A stretch of 64,000 nucleotides of DNA, taken from contig NZ_CP109446.1 of assembly GCF_036227265.1 (NCBI RefSeq), forward strand, positions 6,899,001 through 6,963,000, written 5' to 3'. Each line of letters starts with the position of its first letter. The stretch's first letter is position 1. A model generated the notes under the pieces. It saw nothing but the letters and a program-made list of their open reading frames with translations. It did no database searches and had not been told where the DNA came from. Of this stretch, positions 53,101 through 62,032 are shown piece by piece. This stretch comes from Streptomyces sp. NBC_01476. Lineage in GTDB: Bacteria; Actinomycetota; Actinomycetes; Streptomycetales; Streptomycetaceae. Both the position numbers and the translations under genes were made by a program.

Positions 53101-54549
53101 GCCAAGCTGATCTGGTCGTTCGACGACGCCGACAACGCCACCACGGTGGTGGGACGGGCTCAGCCGGTCACCGCTGCCCTGCACGGCGGGCCGGTCCTCG
53201 GCGGTGACGGAGTCGACAAGACCGCGCTGAACTTCGACGGTGCGGACGACTACGCCCAGAACAGTCAGCCGATCCTCGACACCTTCCAGAGCTTCTCGGT
53301 GTCCTTCTGGGCCCGGGCGGCGAACGAGGACCGCACCGCCGTCGCGGTCCACCAGGCCGGCGTGGCCAACCGCGGCTTCGAGATCTATCACAACCCGACC
53401 GGCTGGGTGTTCCAGCGGGCCACGTCGGACACCGCCGACTCCCCGCTGGCCCGCGCCCAGCAGCAGGCTTGCCCGGCCGGACAGCCCACCTGCGCGGCCG
53501 CACATCTGGGCCAGTGGACCCATGTGGTCTCCGTCTACGACATCGACACCGCCGACATGCACCTCTACGTCGACGGTGTCCAGGTGGCGACAGCACCCTT
53601 CACCACCCCCTGGCTGGCCACCGGCGTGCTCACCCTGGGCGCCTCCAACTACCCCTCGGGCATGTCCAACCGCTTCAAGGGCGACCTGGACGACTTCCAG
53701 CTCTACGACCGGGCGCTGTCCACGGACGAGATCACTAACCTGTTCAAGCAGAATCCAGTGGTCAAGGGCCGTTGGCAGTTCGAGTCGGCAAGCGGCACCC
53801 CGGCCACGTCGCCCGACGCGTCCCCCGGCAACCGGCCCGCGACCCTGTACAACGGTGCCAAGATCGACACCGGCTGGGTCGACAGCAACGCCCTCAACCT
53901 CGACGGCGTGGACGACTACGCGGCCACCGGCAGCGTGCCGATCGACACCAGCCACAGCTTCACCGTCACCGCCTGGGCACAGATGCCCTACGACGACGGC
54001 ACGAGCGGCGACCCGCCACAACCGCTGGCGCTCATCAGCCAAGAGGGCAATGTGAACAGCGCCTTCACCATCCAGTACGTCCCTGCCGCGGGCCCGACGG
54101 CCCCAGGACACTGGCAGATCAAGATGCCCAACGTCGACAGCACTGACCCACAACTCCTGACCAACCTCACGGCAGACAACGCACTTTCCGACACCGGTGC
54201 CGGCAGCTGGACCCCGGTGGCGCTGACCTACGACGCATTTGCCGGGCAGATGCGGCTCTATGTCAACGGGGAACTTCAGCAGTCCGTATGCCCCGACAGC
54301 GACGGCGACGGCACCTCGGACGACCCGTCCTGTACCGACACCGTCTCGTGGGCGTCGAACGCGATCGGTTTCAACGCGACCAAGTCGCTCCAGATCGGCC
54401 GGGCCAAGACCGGCGGCACCTGGGGTGAGTACTGGTCCGGCTCCATCGACGACGTCTGGGCCTTCCAAGGCGTCCTTACCCAAGCACAGGTGCAGCAGCT
54501 GGCATTGGGACTCTCTGGCAAACCCACCACGGTCCCCAGCGGCTCATGA
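50197..54549 (+). CDS. Secreted LamG-domain protein
   Basis: 1,450 residues from GTG 50197 (GAGGGGGG just upstream); ATG 50233 (MRIVGSLAGLVVLVGLGVSA) is an alternative that still keeps the signal peptide (cut near AIA-AP). Residues about 75-390 are a beta-rich region common to actinomycete LamG/RHS-partner proteins (VRARVDGQWKPVDTDLEARS, YPDVLPDVDLQVRADVDGVS, YPVYIDPQFSSPKASSWTMV). A DNRLRE/fibronectin-like middle follows. Three LamG jellyrolls occupy about 741-954, 968-1184 and 1186-1444, each with LRLYINGTLA/MHLYVDGVQVA/MRLYVNGELQ. It probably binds glycans or surfaces and precedes the RHS toxin gene. Confidence 0.88.
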   Translation: MQGWGSGRRTAVMRIVGSLAGLVVLVGLGVSAPAAIAAPSGTVAGAPHPQSVSSVDSSGAVTEDEAIAEAARDGSNVEVMSLRGESSETYATPAGHLQVVEHLRPVRARVDGQWKPVDTDLEARSDGSVGPKVTSVAMGFSGGGGTQPLITLRQAGRTLSLKWPGALPVPVLDGDTATYPDVLPDVDLQVRADVDGVSEVLVVKSAQAAANPQLAEVHLAVGSDGLSVGETPDGGLRAVDRGAGGTVFEAPQPLMWDSSTAAGEPSPATGARTAVAPAAAPADGPGDSGRVAPVDLSVAPGGGELMLTPDQELLGTAQYPVYIDPQFSSPKASSWTMVSRYWASSPQWKFNGDSDAGVGYCAGDSRCAPEDLKRLLYQVPTSAFAGKSILSAEFVAHETHSYSCDARNVEVWRTKGISSSTTWNSQLASGFWIDKLQTVNTAHGYTGCAAGDIEFSVLRAVQQASANSWSSTTFGLKATNESDAYSWKRFSDDAFLRVEYNRPPRQIAMSQLTMDPGGSCVSASNPKRVRILPKLIANNVTDPDGDTVRVQFGASWDTGDGKGNVMRWSTAFQPAKASGSDFSVTMPSSTPKNKMIGWYARSYDGAQYSPWSYDGSAVTCATIYDTSVPDGPGVVSGQYPRSDPENPNDPWTDGVGRYGTFTVDSAATDVVKYWYGINGDPTSAHTVTTTAGGAVNIKMMPTKSGVNFVTAQAFDAAGNGSQISTYQFRVRAGQPDRLSLDLNEPAGSTAVSGSGGAWNADLHGGAATVADESGGSDRRLHLNGTDGYAATDSPVTNTGKSFSVSVWAKLPATEPALPVTALSESGQYTSGYQLYYSPANHGWVFARFTSDNSAGQGFVTAAQPACPAGDTSCRTGRLGTWTHVAGVFDNTAGALRLYINGTLAATTPYTSPWDARGRTLIGASAQNGVLSGFFSGDLNDAELYDYQLTDAEVTLLAGHQAITTVGRPAKLIWSFDDADNATTVVGRAQPVTAALHGGPVLGGDGVDKTALNFDGADDYAQNSQPILDTFQSFSVSFWARAANEDRTAVAVHQAGVANRGFEIYHNPTGWVFQRATSDTADSPLARAQQQACPAGQPTCAAAHLGQWTHVVSVYDIDTADMHLYVDGVQVATAPFTTPWLATGVLTLGASNYPSGMSNRFKGDLDDFQLYDRALSTDEITNLFKQNPVVKGRWQFESASGTPATSPDASPGNRPATLYNGAKIDTGWVDSNALNLDGVDDYAATGSVPIDTSHSFTVTAWAQMPYDDGTSGDPPQPLALISQEGNVNSAFTIQYVPAAGPTAPGHWQIKMPNVDSTDPQLLTNLTADNALSDTGAGSWTPVALTYDAFAGQMRLYVNGELQQSVCPDSDGDGTSDDPSCTDTVSWASNAIGFNATKSLQIGRAKTGGTWGEYWSGSIDDVWAFQGVLTQAQVQQLALGLSGKPTTVPSGS

Positions 54550-54694
54550 CCGAATCCGGCCCGGAAAGAGCCCGGCTCCCGCCCCGCCTGTCGAAGTGCC
54601 CCGATCGGAACTGACCACTATCCGCTGTGACATCCCTGCGTCGGCCGCGTGTCAGCGCGCTGATGCCCTCTCTGCGCTGAGGAGCCCGGAGTCG

Positions 54695-57600
54695 ATGAAC
54701 CTGGTGATGGCAAGTCCGCCGCGGCGTCGGCTGCGGAAACAGCTGGTGCGCCGGCTGGCGCTCGCGGTGTCGGCGGTGCTCGTCGGCTCGCTCCTGCAGA
54801 CATCCGCGGCAGTGGCGGTGGATCCGTCCACCGGCCGGCCCCAGGTGGTGGAGCCCGACAAGCCGCTCGCAGTCCACCCGGTGAAGGGGACGCCGCGGCG
54901 GTCGGACACCCTCGCCAAGGGGCCCGCACACGACCCTGCGGCGGCGTGGCCGGTGGCGGGTTCGGCGTCGGGTGTGATGCCGAAGGCCGCCGCGGGCAAA
55001 GCCGTGGGCCATACCGCGCTGGCCGGCCTCCCGGTGGCCCTGCGCGCACCCCACTCCGCATCGGCCACGTCGTCCCAGGCTCCCGCGCCGTCTTCCGCGC
55101 AGGTGACCGTCGAGAGCCGTGCGGCCGCGCAGAAGGCGGGTGTGGACGGCATGCTGTTCACCGCCCGGCGTGCTGACGCCAAGGCGGAGGCGGGCACTGT
55201 CGGCATTGAGGTGGACTACGGGAAGTACGCGCAGGGATTCGGCGGTAATTACGGTGCCCGCCTGCACCTCGTGCGGCTCCCGGCGTGTGCGCTGACGACG
55301 CCGGATGTCGCCTCGTGTCGTACCCAGACGCCGGTTGCGGCAGTGAATGATGCGGCGCACCAGACACTGACAGCGGACGCCGTGCCGGTGCCCGCCGCCA
55401 CCCCTGCGGCAACCAATTCCACGGCAACTGGCTCCTCTCTCGCCAGCCGCGCTTCGCCCCAGGCGACCGTTCTCGCCGTAACTGCGGGGACTTCCGGTGA
55501 CGGCGGGGACTTCAAGGCCACCTCGCTCTCTCCGTCCGCGACCTGGCAGACAAAACTCAACTCCGGCTCGTTTGCCTGGACGTACAACATTCCGGTGCCG
55601 TCGGTGCCGGGCGGGCTGGAGCCCCAGGTGGGGCTTGCCTACGATTCGGGGCAGATCGACGGCCGTACGTCGAACAGCAACAACCAGGCGTCGTGGGTCG
55701 GTGACGGTTTCGACCTGTGGCCGGGTTATATCGAGCGCAGTTACAAACCGTGTGGAGACGATGGTGCCGTCGCGGATGCGAACGGCGTCAAGCCGGGCGA
55801 CCAGTGCTGGGCGTATGACAACGCGACGCTCAGCATGAGCGGTCACGGCGGTCAGTTGGTCCCGGCCGGGTCCAACACGTGGAAGTTGAAGCAGGACGAC
55901 GGGACCCGGGTCGAGAAGCTCACCGGCTCCTCCACCGACGTGCGGGACAACGGCGACAACGACCAGGAGTACTGGAGGGTCACCACGACCGACGGTACGC
56001 AGTACTACTTCGGCTACAACAAGCTGCCGGGCTGGACCGCGGGTAACGAGGTCACGGACTCGACGTGGACGGTGCCGGTCTTCGGCAACAACGCGGACGA
56101 GCCCTGCCATGCGTCCACGTTTGCGGCGTCGTGGTGCCAGCAGGCGTACCGCTGGAACCTCGACTACGTGGTCGACACCCACGGCGACGCGATCGCCTAC
56201 TACTACGACAAGGAGACCAACTCCTACGGCCGTGACCTGAAGGCTACGGACGACACCCCGTACACGCGGGGCGGCACCCTGGACCGGATCGAGTACGGGC
56301 TGCGCAGCAGCAGCGTCTACTCCGCCAAGCCGCTGGCGAAGGTGGACTTCACCTCCTCGGAGCGGTGCCTGCCGGTCACAGGGGTGACGTGTGCCGCGGA
56401 CACCATCGGGACCAACTCCTTCTACTGGTACGACACGCCCTGGGACCAGAACTGCGACGCCGGCAAGGACTGCAACGCGACGTACTCGCCGACCTTCTGG
56501 ACCCGCAAGCGGCTGACCTCCGTCACCACACAGCTGCTGAACTCCTCCGGTGCCTACACTGATGTCGATTCCTGGGCGCTTGCCCAGAAGTGGGGCATGG
56601 CGGACATCGATTATCAGCTGCTGCTGGACTCGATTCAGCACACGGGCAAGTCCGCCACCCCCAACATCACGCTCCCCAAGGTGCAGTTGCTGTACGAGCA
56701 GGACGCCAACCGGCTGGACAAGGAGGGTGACGGCACCGCGCCGTTCATCAAGGACCGCCTGCACACGATCATCGACGAGTCCGGCGGGCAGATCGACGTC
56801 AACTACAAACCGGCGGAATGCGACTGGAACAACCTGCCTACGCCGGAGACGAACACCACTCGCTGCTTCCCGCAGTACACCGTGGCCTCGGGTGACACCG
56901 ATCCGTCGCTGCAGTGGTTCAACAAGTACGTGGTCGACTCAGTCACCCAGACCGACCGCACCAACGCCTCACCCGACATGATCACCAGGTACGACTACCT
57001 GGACGGGGCAGCGTGGCACTACGCGGACGACGACGGTCTGACCAAGGAGAAGTACAAGACCTGGTCCCAGTGGCGCGGTTACCGGCACGTCCGGGTCGAG
57101 ACCGGTGACACTGCGTCCATGAAGTCGCAGGCGGATCACTATTTTCTGCGCGGCATGAACGGCGACCGGCTCAATTCCTCGGGTGGGAGCAGGACCGTCA
57201 CCCTCGACAACGGCGAGGGTGCTCAACTCACCGACTGGGAAGCCCTGCCTGGGTTCGAGTACCGCACCGAGTCGTACTCAGGACCGGGCGGCCACATCCT
57301 CGTCAAGACTGTCAGTCACGGCTGGTTTCACCAGAGCGCCAGCGAGACGCACAGCTGGGGTACGGTCACTGCCAATCTCGCGGGCACCGACCGCAGTGAC
57401 TCGTACACCTCGCTGGACGACGGCGCGGGCACCAAGTGGCGGCAGACCACGACCAAGAACTCCCTGGACACGGTGGCCGGCCGGATTACACAGACCAATG
57501 ACCTGGGTCAGAGCGACATCGCCGGTGACGACCACTGCGTACGGACCACATATGCGGACAACACCGAAGAGAATCTGCTGACCCTGCCGTCGCGGGTGGA

Positions 57601-60600
57601 GACCGTCGCAGTCAACTGCGATGCTGAGCCGGACCGGAAGACGCAGGTGATCTCCGACACCCGCACCGCGTACGACGGCTCTGACTACACTGCCGCTCCG
57701 ACCAAGGGCGATGCCAGCTTCACTGCGACGCTGAAGTCGCACGACGGCACCACAGGCACGTACTTGGAGTCGGGTGCCACCTTCGATGGTTACGCCCGGA
57801 AGCTCACCGTCACCGACCTGACGGCTGATGTAAGGGCAACCAACACCGGTACTCCGGCGCGAACGTCCCGTACCGACGGCCTCACCTCGACCACTGTCTA
57901 CACTCCCGCCACTGGTTCTCCGACATCGATGACGGTCACCAGCCCGCCGGCGGTGAAGGCCACGCCGAGCAGTGCGGAGACCACCACCACGACGGTCGAC
58001 CCTCTGCGAGGGGCACCGACCGTCGTCACGGACACCAATGGTCGCCACACGGACTACGTGTACGACGCACTGGGCCGGGTGCTGAGGACCTGGTTGCCGG
58101 ACCGGGCCACCAATCACAGCCTGACCCCGAACTACCAGTACGTGTACACGGTCACCGACGGAGTACCGGTCGCGGTCGCCACGAAGACGGTGAACAACGA
58201 CGGCAGCCAGGACACCGCGTACACGATCTACGACGGGTTCCTGCGGCCGCGGCAGGTTCAGGGGCCAGGTCCCAGCGGCGGCAGCGTGATCGCTGACACC
58301 TTCTACGACGGACGTGGGCTGGTCACCAAGGAGTTCGCCCCGTACTACGTGACACGGGCAGTGTCCGGGACCCTGGTGGGGCTCGATGACGCGCTGTCGG
58401 TAGAGACCCAGGCGTGGCACACCTACGACGGGCTCGGCCGGGAGACCCAGCTCAAGCACGTGGCGGGCAATGGCGACGGCGGGCCGGTACTGGACACAAC
58501 GACCACGACGTACAGCGGCGACCGCACCACCGTCGTCCCACCGACCGGCGGTACCACCACAACGACGCTCACCGACGCCCGGGGCCAGACAACAGAGTTG
58601 TGGCAGTACCCCACCACCCAGCCGATCGGCACCCCGTACAAGACGAAGTACACCTACACGCCCACCGGCGATCCCGCGACGCTGACCGGTCCGGACGGCG
58701 CCGTTTGGTCGTACAGCTACGACCAACTCGGCCGGAAGGTCAAGGCGGTGGATCCCGACACGGGCACCAGCAGCTCCCTGTACGACGATCGAGACCAACT
58801 GGTCAGGACGACGGATGCGCTCACACAGACGCTGGCGTACGCCTACGACGACCTGGGCCGCCGGACCGAGGAGCATTCCGGCTCCCTCACCGGTCCGAAA
58901 CTGGCGAGTTGGACGTACGACGGGGTCGCCGGCGCGAAGGGCGAGCCGAGCTCGTCCACGCGCTACGACGGGACCAAGCAGTACACGACGACGGTCAACG
59001 CGTACGACGCGCTCTACCGGGTCACCCGGTCGACGACCGTCATCCCGGCCGACGAGGGCGCGCTGCAGGGCAGTTACCAGCAGAACACCCGGTACAACTC
59101 CGATGGCACCGTGCAGAGCACCGGTTTCCCGGCCGAAGGCTCGCTGCCGGCCGAGGGAGTCGTCATCAGCTACGACACTCTGCACCGTCCCGTTTCCGTC
59201 ACCGGTGACACCTCCTACCTGAAGAACGTCATCTACAGCAACACCGGCAGGCCCCTGCAGTACGAACTCGGCGTCGGCGGCGACAAGACATGGCTGACCG
59301 ACACCTATGAGTGGGGCACCCAGCGGCTGTCCACCTCGCGGGTGGACCGGGAGAACGTGCCCGGTGTCGACCGGTTCACGACCTACGGCTACGACCAGGT
59401 CGGCAACGTCCTGTCGATGGCGGACACCTCACGGGACGGTACCGACAACCAGTGCTTCCGCTATGACACGTTGCAGCGGCTGACCGAGGCCTGGGCGCAG
59501 GGCGCCGCCGGGTGCGCAACGGCTCCCTCTGCCTCCCTGCTCGGTGGCCCGGCACCGTACTGGCAGTCGTACACCTACAACCCCGACGGAAGCCGGGCCA
59601 CCGAGAAGGATCACGACGCGACCGGCAACACCAACCTGGATGTCGCCAAGGCGTACACCTATCCCGGCGCCTCGCAGTCGCGGCCGCACAGCCTCACCCA
59701 GGTCGACACCACCGGCCCCAACGGCGGCACCGGCCAGGACGTCTACACGTACGATGACGCGGGCAACACCACCATCCGTGATGTTGGCGGCGACAGTCAG
59801 ACGATGCAGTGGGACGTCGAGGGGCACCTGGCGTCCATCAAGGACGCCAGCGGCACCACATCGTATCTGTACGACCCGGACGGCAGTCGGCTGATTCAGC
59901 GCACCCCGACCCATACCACGCTGTACCTCGGCGGTGCCGAGATCACCCTTGCCAAGGGCGCCGTCAAGTCGACCGTCACCCGCTACATCGACCTCGGCGG
60001 CGGCTCAGCGGCGGTCCATGCCGACGACGGCAAGGTGTCGTTCGTCGTCCCCGACCACCAGGGGACAGGCCAACTGGCCATCGACGCGGCAACGTTGAGC
60101 ATGCGGCAGCGGCGCACAACGCCGTTCGGGCAAGTACGCGGGACGGCGCCGACCGCCTGGCCGGGCGACAAGGGCTTCGTCGGCGGGACCGAGGACGCCA
60201 CCGGGCTGACGCATCTCGGCGCACGTGAATACGACCCGGACACCGGCCGGTTCATCAGCGTCGACCCCCTGCTCAATGCCGGCGACCCGCAGTCCCTCAA
60301 CGGCTACGTCTACGCCGACAACAACCCGTCGAGGTTCTCCGATCCGGCCGGCACCGAGGTCGGTTCCAAGCCCAACTCCTGCCAATACGACCTGAAGTAC
60401 TGCACGCCGGAGGTGCAGCAACAGGTCGGCTACAACCCGAATACCGGCACCGCGACCCCGCCGCCTCCGCCACAGCCGACGCCGGAGCAGCAGATCCAGG
60501 CGTGGATCAAACAGATGACGCCGAGCTCGAATGCGGACGGTCAGCTCATGAGCTGGTGGTCCGGATACACCGGCCTCAACACCACCGGCCCCTACTGGGA

Positions 60601-61627
60601 ACCCACCATCAACGGTGTCGGCAATCTCTGCTTCGGGCTCCTGGGCTGCAAAAAGGCCTATGACTTCCTCCAGAGTCACGACGGATCAAAGGCAAACGTC
60701 GCAAAGGCGAAGAAGATCGCTGCGACGTACTGCGTCGACCACTTGCCTGATTGCCAGCACGACGCCGCGGGCTACCAGCTCAGCCTCGAGCTGTGGGGGT
60801 CGGTCCAAGACATCATCCTCGCCCGCGAGGGCCTCAAAAAGGGCGGGCCGTGCAGCTTCACCGGTGAAACACCGGTCCTGCTGGAGGACGGCACGACCAA
60901 ACCCATCGACGCCATCGAAAACGGCGACAAGGTGGAGGCCGCTGATCCCGGTGACGGCAAGCACCGCGGGGGCCGCAGAGTCGCGGCCACTCACATCAAC
61001 CGCGACGCCGATCTGGTCGACGTGACCATCCGTGCCGCCGACGGCTCCACCTACACCGTCCACACCACCGCCAACCACCCCTTCTGGGATGACACCACCC
61101 GCACCTGGACCTCGGCCGGCACCCTGACTCCGGGCCACACCCTCAACACGGCGACCGACCAGCACGTATTCATCTTCTCGATCCACCGCGTCCTCAGCCC
61201 CTCAGAGGACATGTACAACCTCACCGTCGACGGCCTTCACACGTACTATGTACTCGCGGGCAGCACGCCAGTATTGGTGCACAATTCTGGCGGAGACGAC
61301 GGCTTGGTCACGGTTGGGCGCTGGATGTCGACTGATGAATATCAAAAGATGATGGCCACGGGAATGGTACAACCGGGCGCTGGCGACAGGACCTTTGTTG
61401 TGTATCCTGCGAGCAAGGATGCCTATATTTCCGCGAGGCCAGGGTCCGTCTACGTGGAGTTCGATGTGCCGCAATCGCAGCTTTCACCTGGCGGGCGCCC
61501 GGGGGACTACAAGCTCTCCGGGCCGGGTTCCCTCGACGCTCGACTGGCTGCGCGTAAGGGCCTTCCTGCGCCGGAGTTGCCCGCTGCAAAGAATATTCAA
61601 CTTGGAGGTAGTCCAGGATGCTCGTAG
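54695..61627 (+). CDS. RHS polymorphic toxin with Hint pretoxin domain and C-terminal toxin
   Basis: 2,310 residues from ATG 54695 (MNLVMASPPRRRLRKQLVRR); longer frames overlap the LamG gene. The signal peptide (LALAVSAVLVGSLLQTSAAV) leads to a SpvB/TcdB-like region (FAWTYNIPVPSVPGGLEPQV) and many YD repeats (DYVYDALGRVLRTW, YSYDQLGRKVKAVD). The RHS core end (AREYDPDTGRFISVDPLLNA, YVYADNNPSRFSDPAG) is at about residue 1885. A Hint protease-like domain (CSFTGETPVLLEDGTTKPID to STPVLVHNSGG, about 2052-2198) precedes the last 110 residues (GRWMSTDEYQKMMATGMVQP, GSVYVEFDVPQSQLSPGG, GPGSLDARLAARKGLPAPEL). Those resemble TreTu-type ADP-ribosyltransferase toxins. Confidence 0.88.
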   Translation: MNLVMASPPRRRLRKQLVRRLALAVSAVLVGSLLQTSAAVAVDPSTGRPQVVEPDKPLAVHPVKGTPRRSDTLAKGPAHDPAAAWPVAGSASGVMPKAAAGKAVGHTALAGLPVALRAPHSASATSSQAPAPSSAQVTVESRAAAQKAGVDGMLFTARRADAKAEAGTVGIEVDYGKYAQGFGGNYGARLHLVRLPACALTTPDVASCRTQTPVAAVNDAAHQTLTADAVPVPAATPAATNSTATGSSLASRASPQATVLAVTAGTSGDGGDFKATSLSPSATWQTKLNSGSFAWTYNIPVPSVPGGLEPQVGLAYDSGQIDGRTSNSNNQASWVGDGFDLWPGYIERSYKPCGDDGAVADANGVKPGDQCWAYDNATLSMSGHGGQLVPAGSNTWKLKQDDGTRVEKLTGSSTDVRDNGDNDQEYWRVTTTDGTQYYFGYNKLPGWTAGNEVTDSTWTVPVFGNNADEPCHASTFAASWCQQAYRWNLDYVVDTHGDAIAYYYDKETNSYGRDLKATDDTPYTRGGTLDRIEYGLRSSSVYSAKPLAKVDFTSSERCLPVTGVTCAADTIGTNSFYWYDTPWDQNCDAGKDCNATYSPTFWTRKRLTSVTTQLLNSSGAYTDVDSWALAQKWGMADIDYQLLLDSIQHTGKSATPNITLPKVQLLYEQDANRLDKEGDGTAPFIKDRLHTIIDESGGQIDVNYKPAECDWNNLPTPETNTTRCFPQYTVASGDTDPSLQWFNKYVVDSVTQTDRTNASPDMITRYDYLDGAAWHYADDDGLTKEKYKTWSQWRGYRHVRVETGDTASMKSQADHYFLRGMNGDRLNSSGGSRTVTLDNGEGAQLTDWEALPGFEYRTESYSGPGGHILVKTVSHGWFHQSASETHSWGTVTANLAGTDRSDSYTSLDDGAGTKWRQTTTKNSLDTVAGRITQTNDLGQSDIAGDDHCVRTTYADNTEENLLTLPSRVETVAVNCDAEPDRKTQVISDTRTAYDGSDYTAAPTKGDASFTATLKSHDGTTGTYLESGATFDGYARKLTVTDLTADVRATNTGTPARTSRTDGLTSTTVYTPATGSPTSMTVTSPPAVKATPSSAETTTTTVDPLRGAPTVVTDTNGRHTDYVYDALGRVLRTWLPDRATNHSLTPNYQYVYTVTDGVPVAVATKTVNNDGSQDTAYTIYDGFLRPRQVQGPGPSGGSVIADTFYDGRGLVTKEFAPYYVTRAVSGTLVGLDDALSVETQAWHTYDGLGRETQLKHVAGNGDGGPVLDTTTTTYSGDRTTVVPPTGGTTTTTLTDARGQTTELWQYPTTQPIGTPYKTKYTYTPTGDPATLTGPDGAVWSYSYDQLGRKVKAVDPDTGTSSSLYDDRDQLVRTTDALTQTLAYAYDDLGRRTEEHSGSLTGPKLASWTYDGVAGAKGEPSSSTRYDGTKQYTTTVNAYDALYRVTRSTTVIPADEGALQGSYQQNTRYNSDGTVQSTGFPAEGSLPAEGVVISYDTLHRPVSVTGDTSYLKNVIYSNTGRPLQYELGVGGDKTWLTDTYEWGTQRLSTSRVDRENVPGVDRFTTYGYDQVGNVLSMADTSRDGTDNQCFRYDTLQRLTEAWAQGAAGCATAPSASLLGGPAPYWQSYTYNPDGSRATEKDHDATGNTNLDVAKAYTYPGASQSRPHSLTQVDTTGPNGGTGQDVYTYDDAGNTTIRDVGGDSQTMQWDVEGHLASIKDASGTTSYLYDPDGSRLIQRTPTHTTLYLGGAEITLAKGAVKSTVTRYIDLGGGSAAVHADDGKVSFVVPDHQGTGQLAIDAATLSMRQRRTTPFGQVRGTAPTAWPGDKGFVGGTEDATGLTHLGAREYDPDTGRFISVDPLLNAGDPQSLNGYVYADNNPSRFSDPAGTEVGSKPNSCQYDLKYCTPEVQQQVGYNPNTGTATPPPPPQPTPEQQIQAWIKQMTPSSNADGQLMSWWSGYTGLNTTGPYWEPTINGVGNLCFGLLGCKKAYDFLQSHDGSKANVAKAKKIAATYCVDHLPDCQHDAAGYQLSLELWGSVQDIILAREGLKKGGPCSFTGETPVLLEDGTTKPIDAIENGDKVEAADPGDGKHRGGRRVAATHINRDADLVDVTIRAADGSTYTVHTTANHPFWDDTTRTWTSAGTLTPGHTLNTATDQHVFIFSIHRVLSPSEDMYNLTVDGLHTYYVLAGSTPVLVHNSGGDDGLVTVGRWMSTDEYQKMMATGMVQPGAGDRTFVVYPASKDAYISARPGSVYVEFDVPQSQLSPGGRPGDYKLSGPGSLDARLAARKGLPAPELPAAKNIQLGGSPGCS

Positions 61628-61935
61628 GTCCATCCATGCTGCAGGACGCGCGCGAGTGGATCGATGCACAGTCTGATGTAATTCGCCAGAATGGCCTACT
61701 TCTGGAGGTGAATTCATCTCCAGAAGACCGAGTCAAGCAGTCCATCCAATGGGTTTTGGAAGGGCCGGAACGGATTGGGGAGATAATTCTCTGGGAGACG
61801 GGTGAGGCGGAAATCAGTTTCGCTTCAATTGGGACTGGTGAAGTTCGCCCGGAGCATCGAGATATTCAGACCGCCTCCGAATTGGAATCGGCTTTGACTG
61901 CCGTTTTTGATTGGGTAGCGAACGTAGCTCTTTAG
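61618..61935 (+). CDS. Putative cognate immunity protein (TriTu-like)
   Basis: 105 residues starting MLVGPSMLQDAREWIDAQSD at ATG 61618, ten bases inside the toxin gene's end, with GGAGG nine bases upstream. It has a small alpha/beta pattern (QSIQWVLEGPERIGEIILWE, TGEAEISFASIGTGE, HRDIQTASELESALTAVFDW) with no signal peptide, so it is cytosolic. The codons are rich in A/T third positions, unlike the neighbours, matching the toxin tip. By position it must be the first candidate immunity gene. The TriTu-family resemblance is from memory, not tested. Confidence 0.7.
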   Translation: MLVGPSMLQDAREWIDAQSDVIRQNGLLLEVNSSPEDRVKQSIQWVLEGPERIGEIILWETGEAEISFASIGTGEVRPEHRDIQTASELESALTAVFDWVANVAL

Positions 61936-61955
61936 AATATTTATCGATTCTTGAG

Positions 61956-62009
61956 AGACAGCCCAGAGGCCTCACCGGATTCGTATCCGGTGGGGCCTCT
62001 GGGCTGTCT
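61956..62009. terminator. Bidirectional terminator hairpin
   Basis: The 25-bp arms (AGACAGCCCAGAGGCCTCAC + CGGAT against ATCCG + GTGGGGCCTCTGGGCTGTCT) have one G-T mismatch around a TCGT tetraloop. It lies between the convergent immunity and integrase genes, so it would terminate both. Confidence 0.85.
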
Positions 62010-62032
62010 GACGGCAGTAGTTGACGGCAACG

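Noticed and set aside
52411..54483. 690-codon open frame antisense to the LamG gene
   Set aside because: The sense strand has signal peptide, three LamG repeats and continuous similarity; the antisense frame is a composition effect.
54239..54694. Upstream extension of the RHS gene
   Set aside because: It would overlap the LamG coding region by over 300 bp; the ATG at 54695 is followed by a clear signal peptide and preceded by GGAG-type sites.
54476..59185. Long antisense frames under the RHS gene
   Set aside because: The RHS YD repeats on the sense strand explain the sequence; the antisense translations have no motifs.
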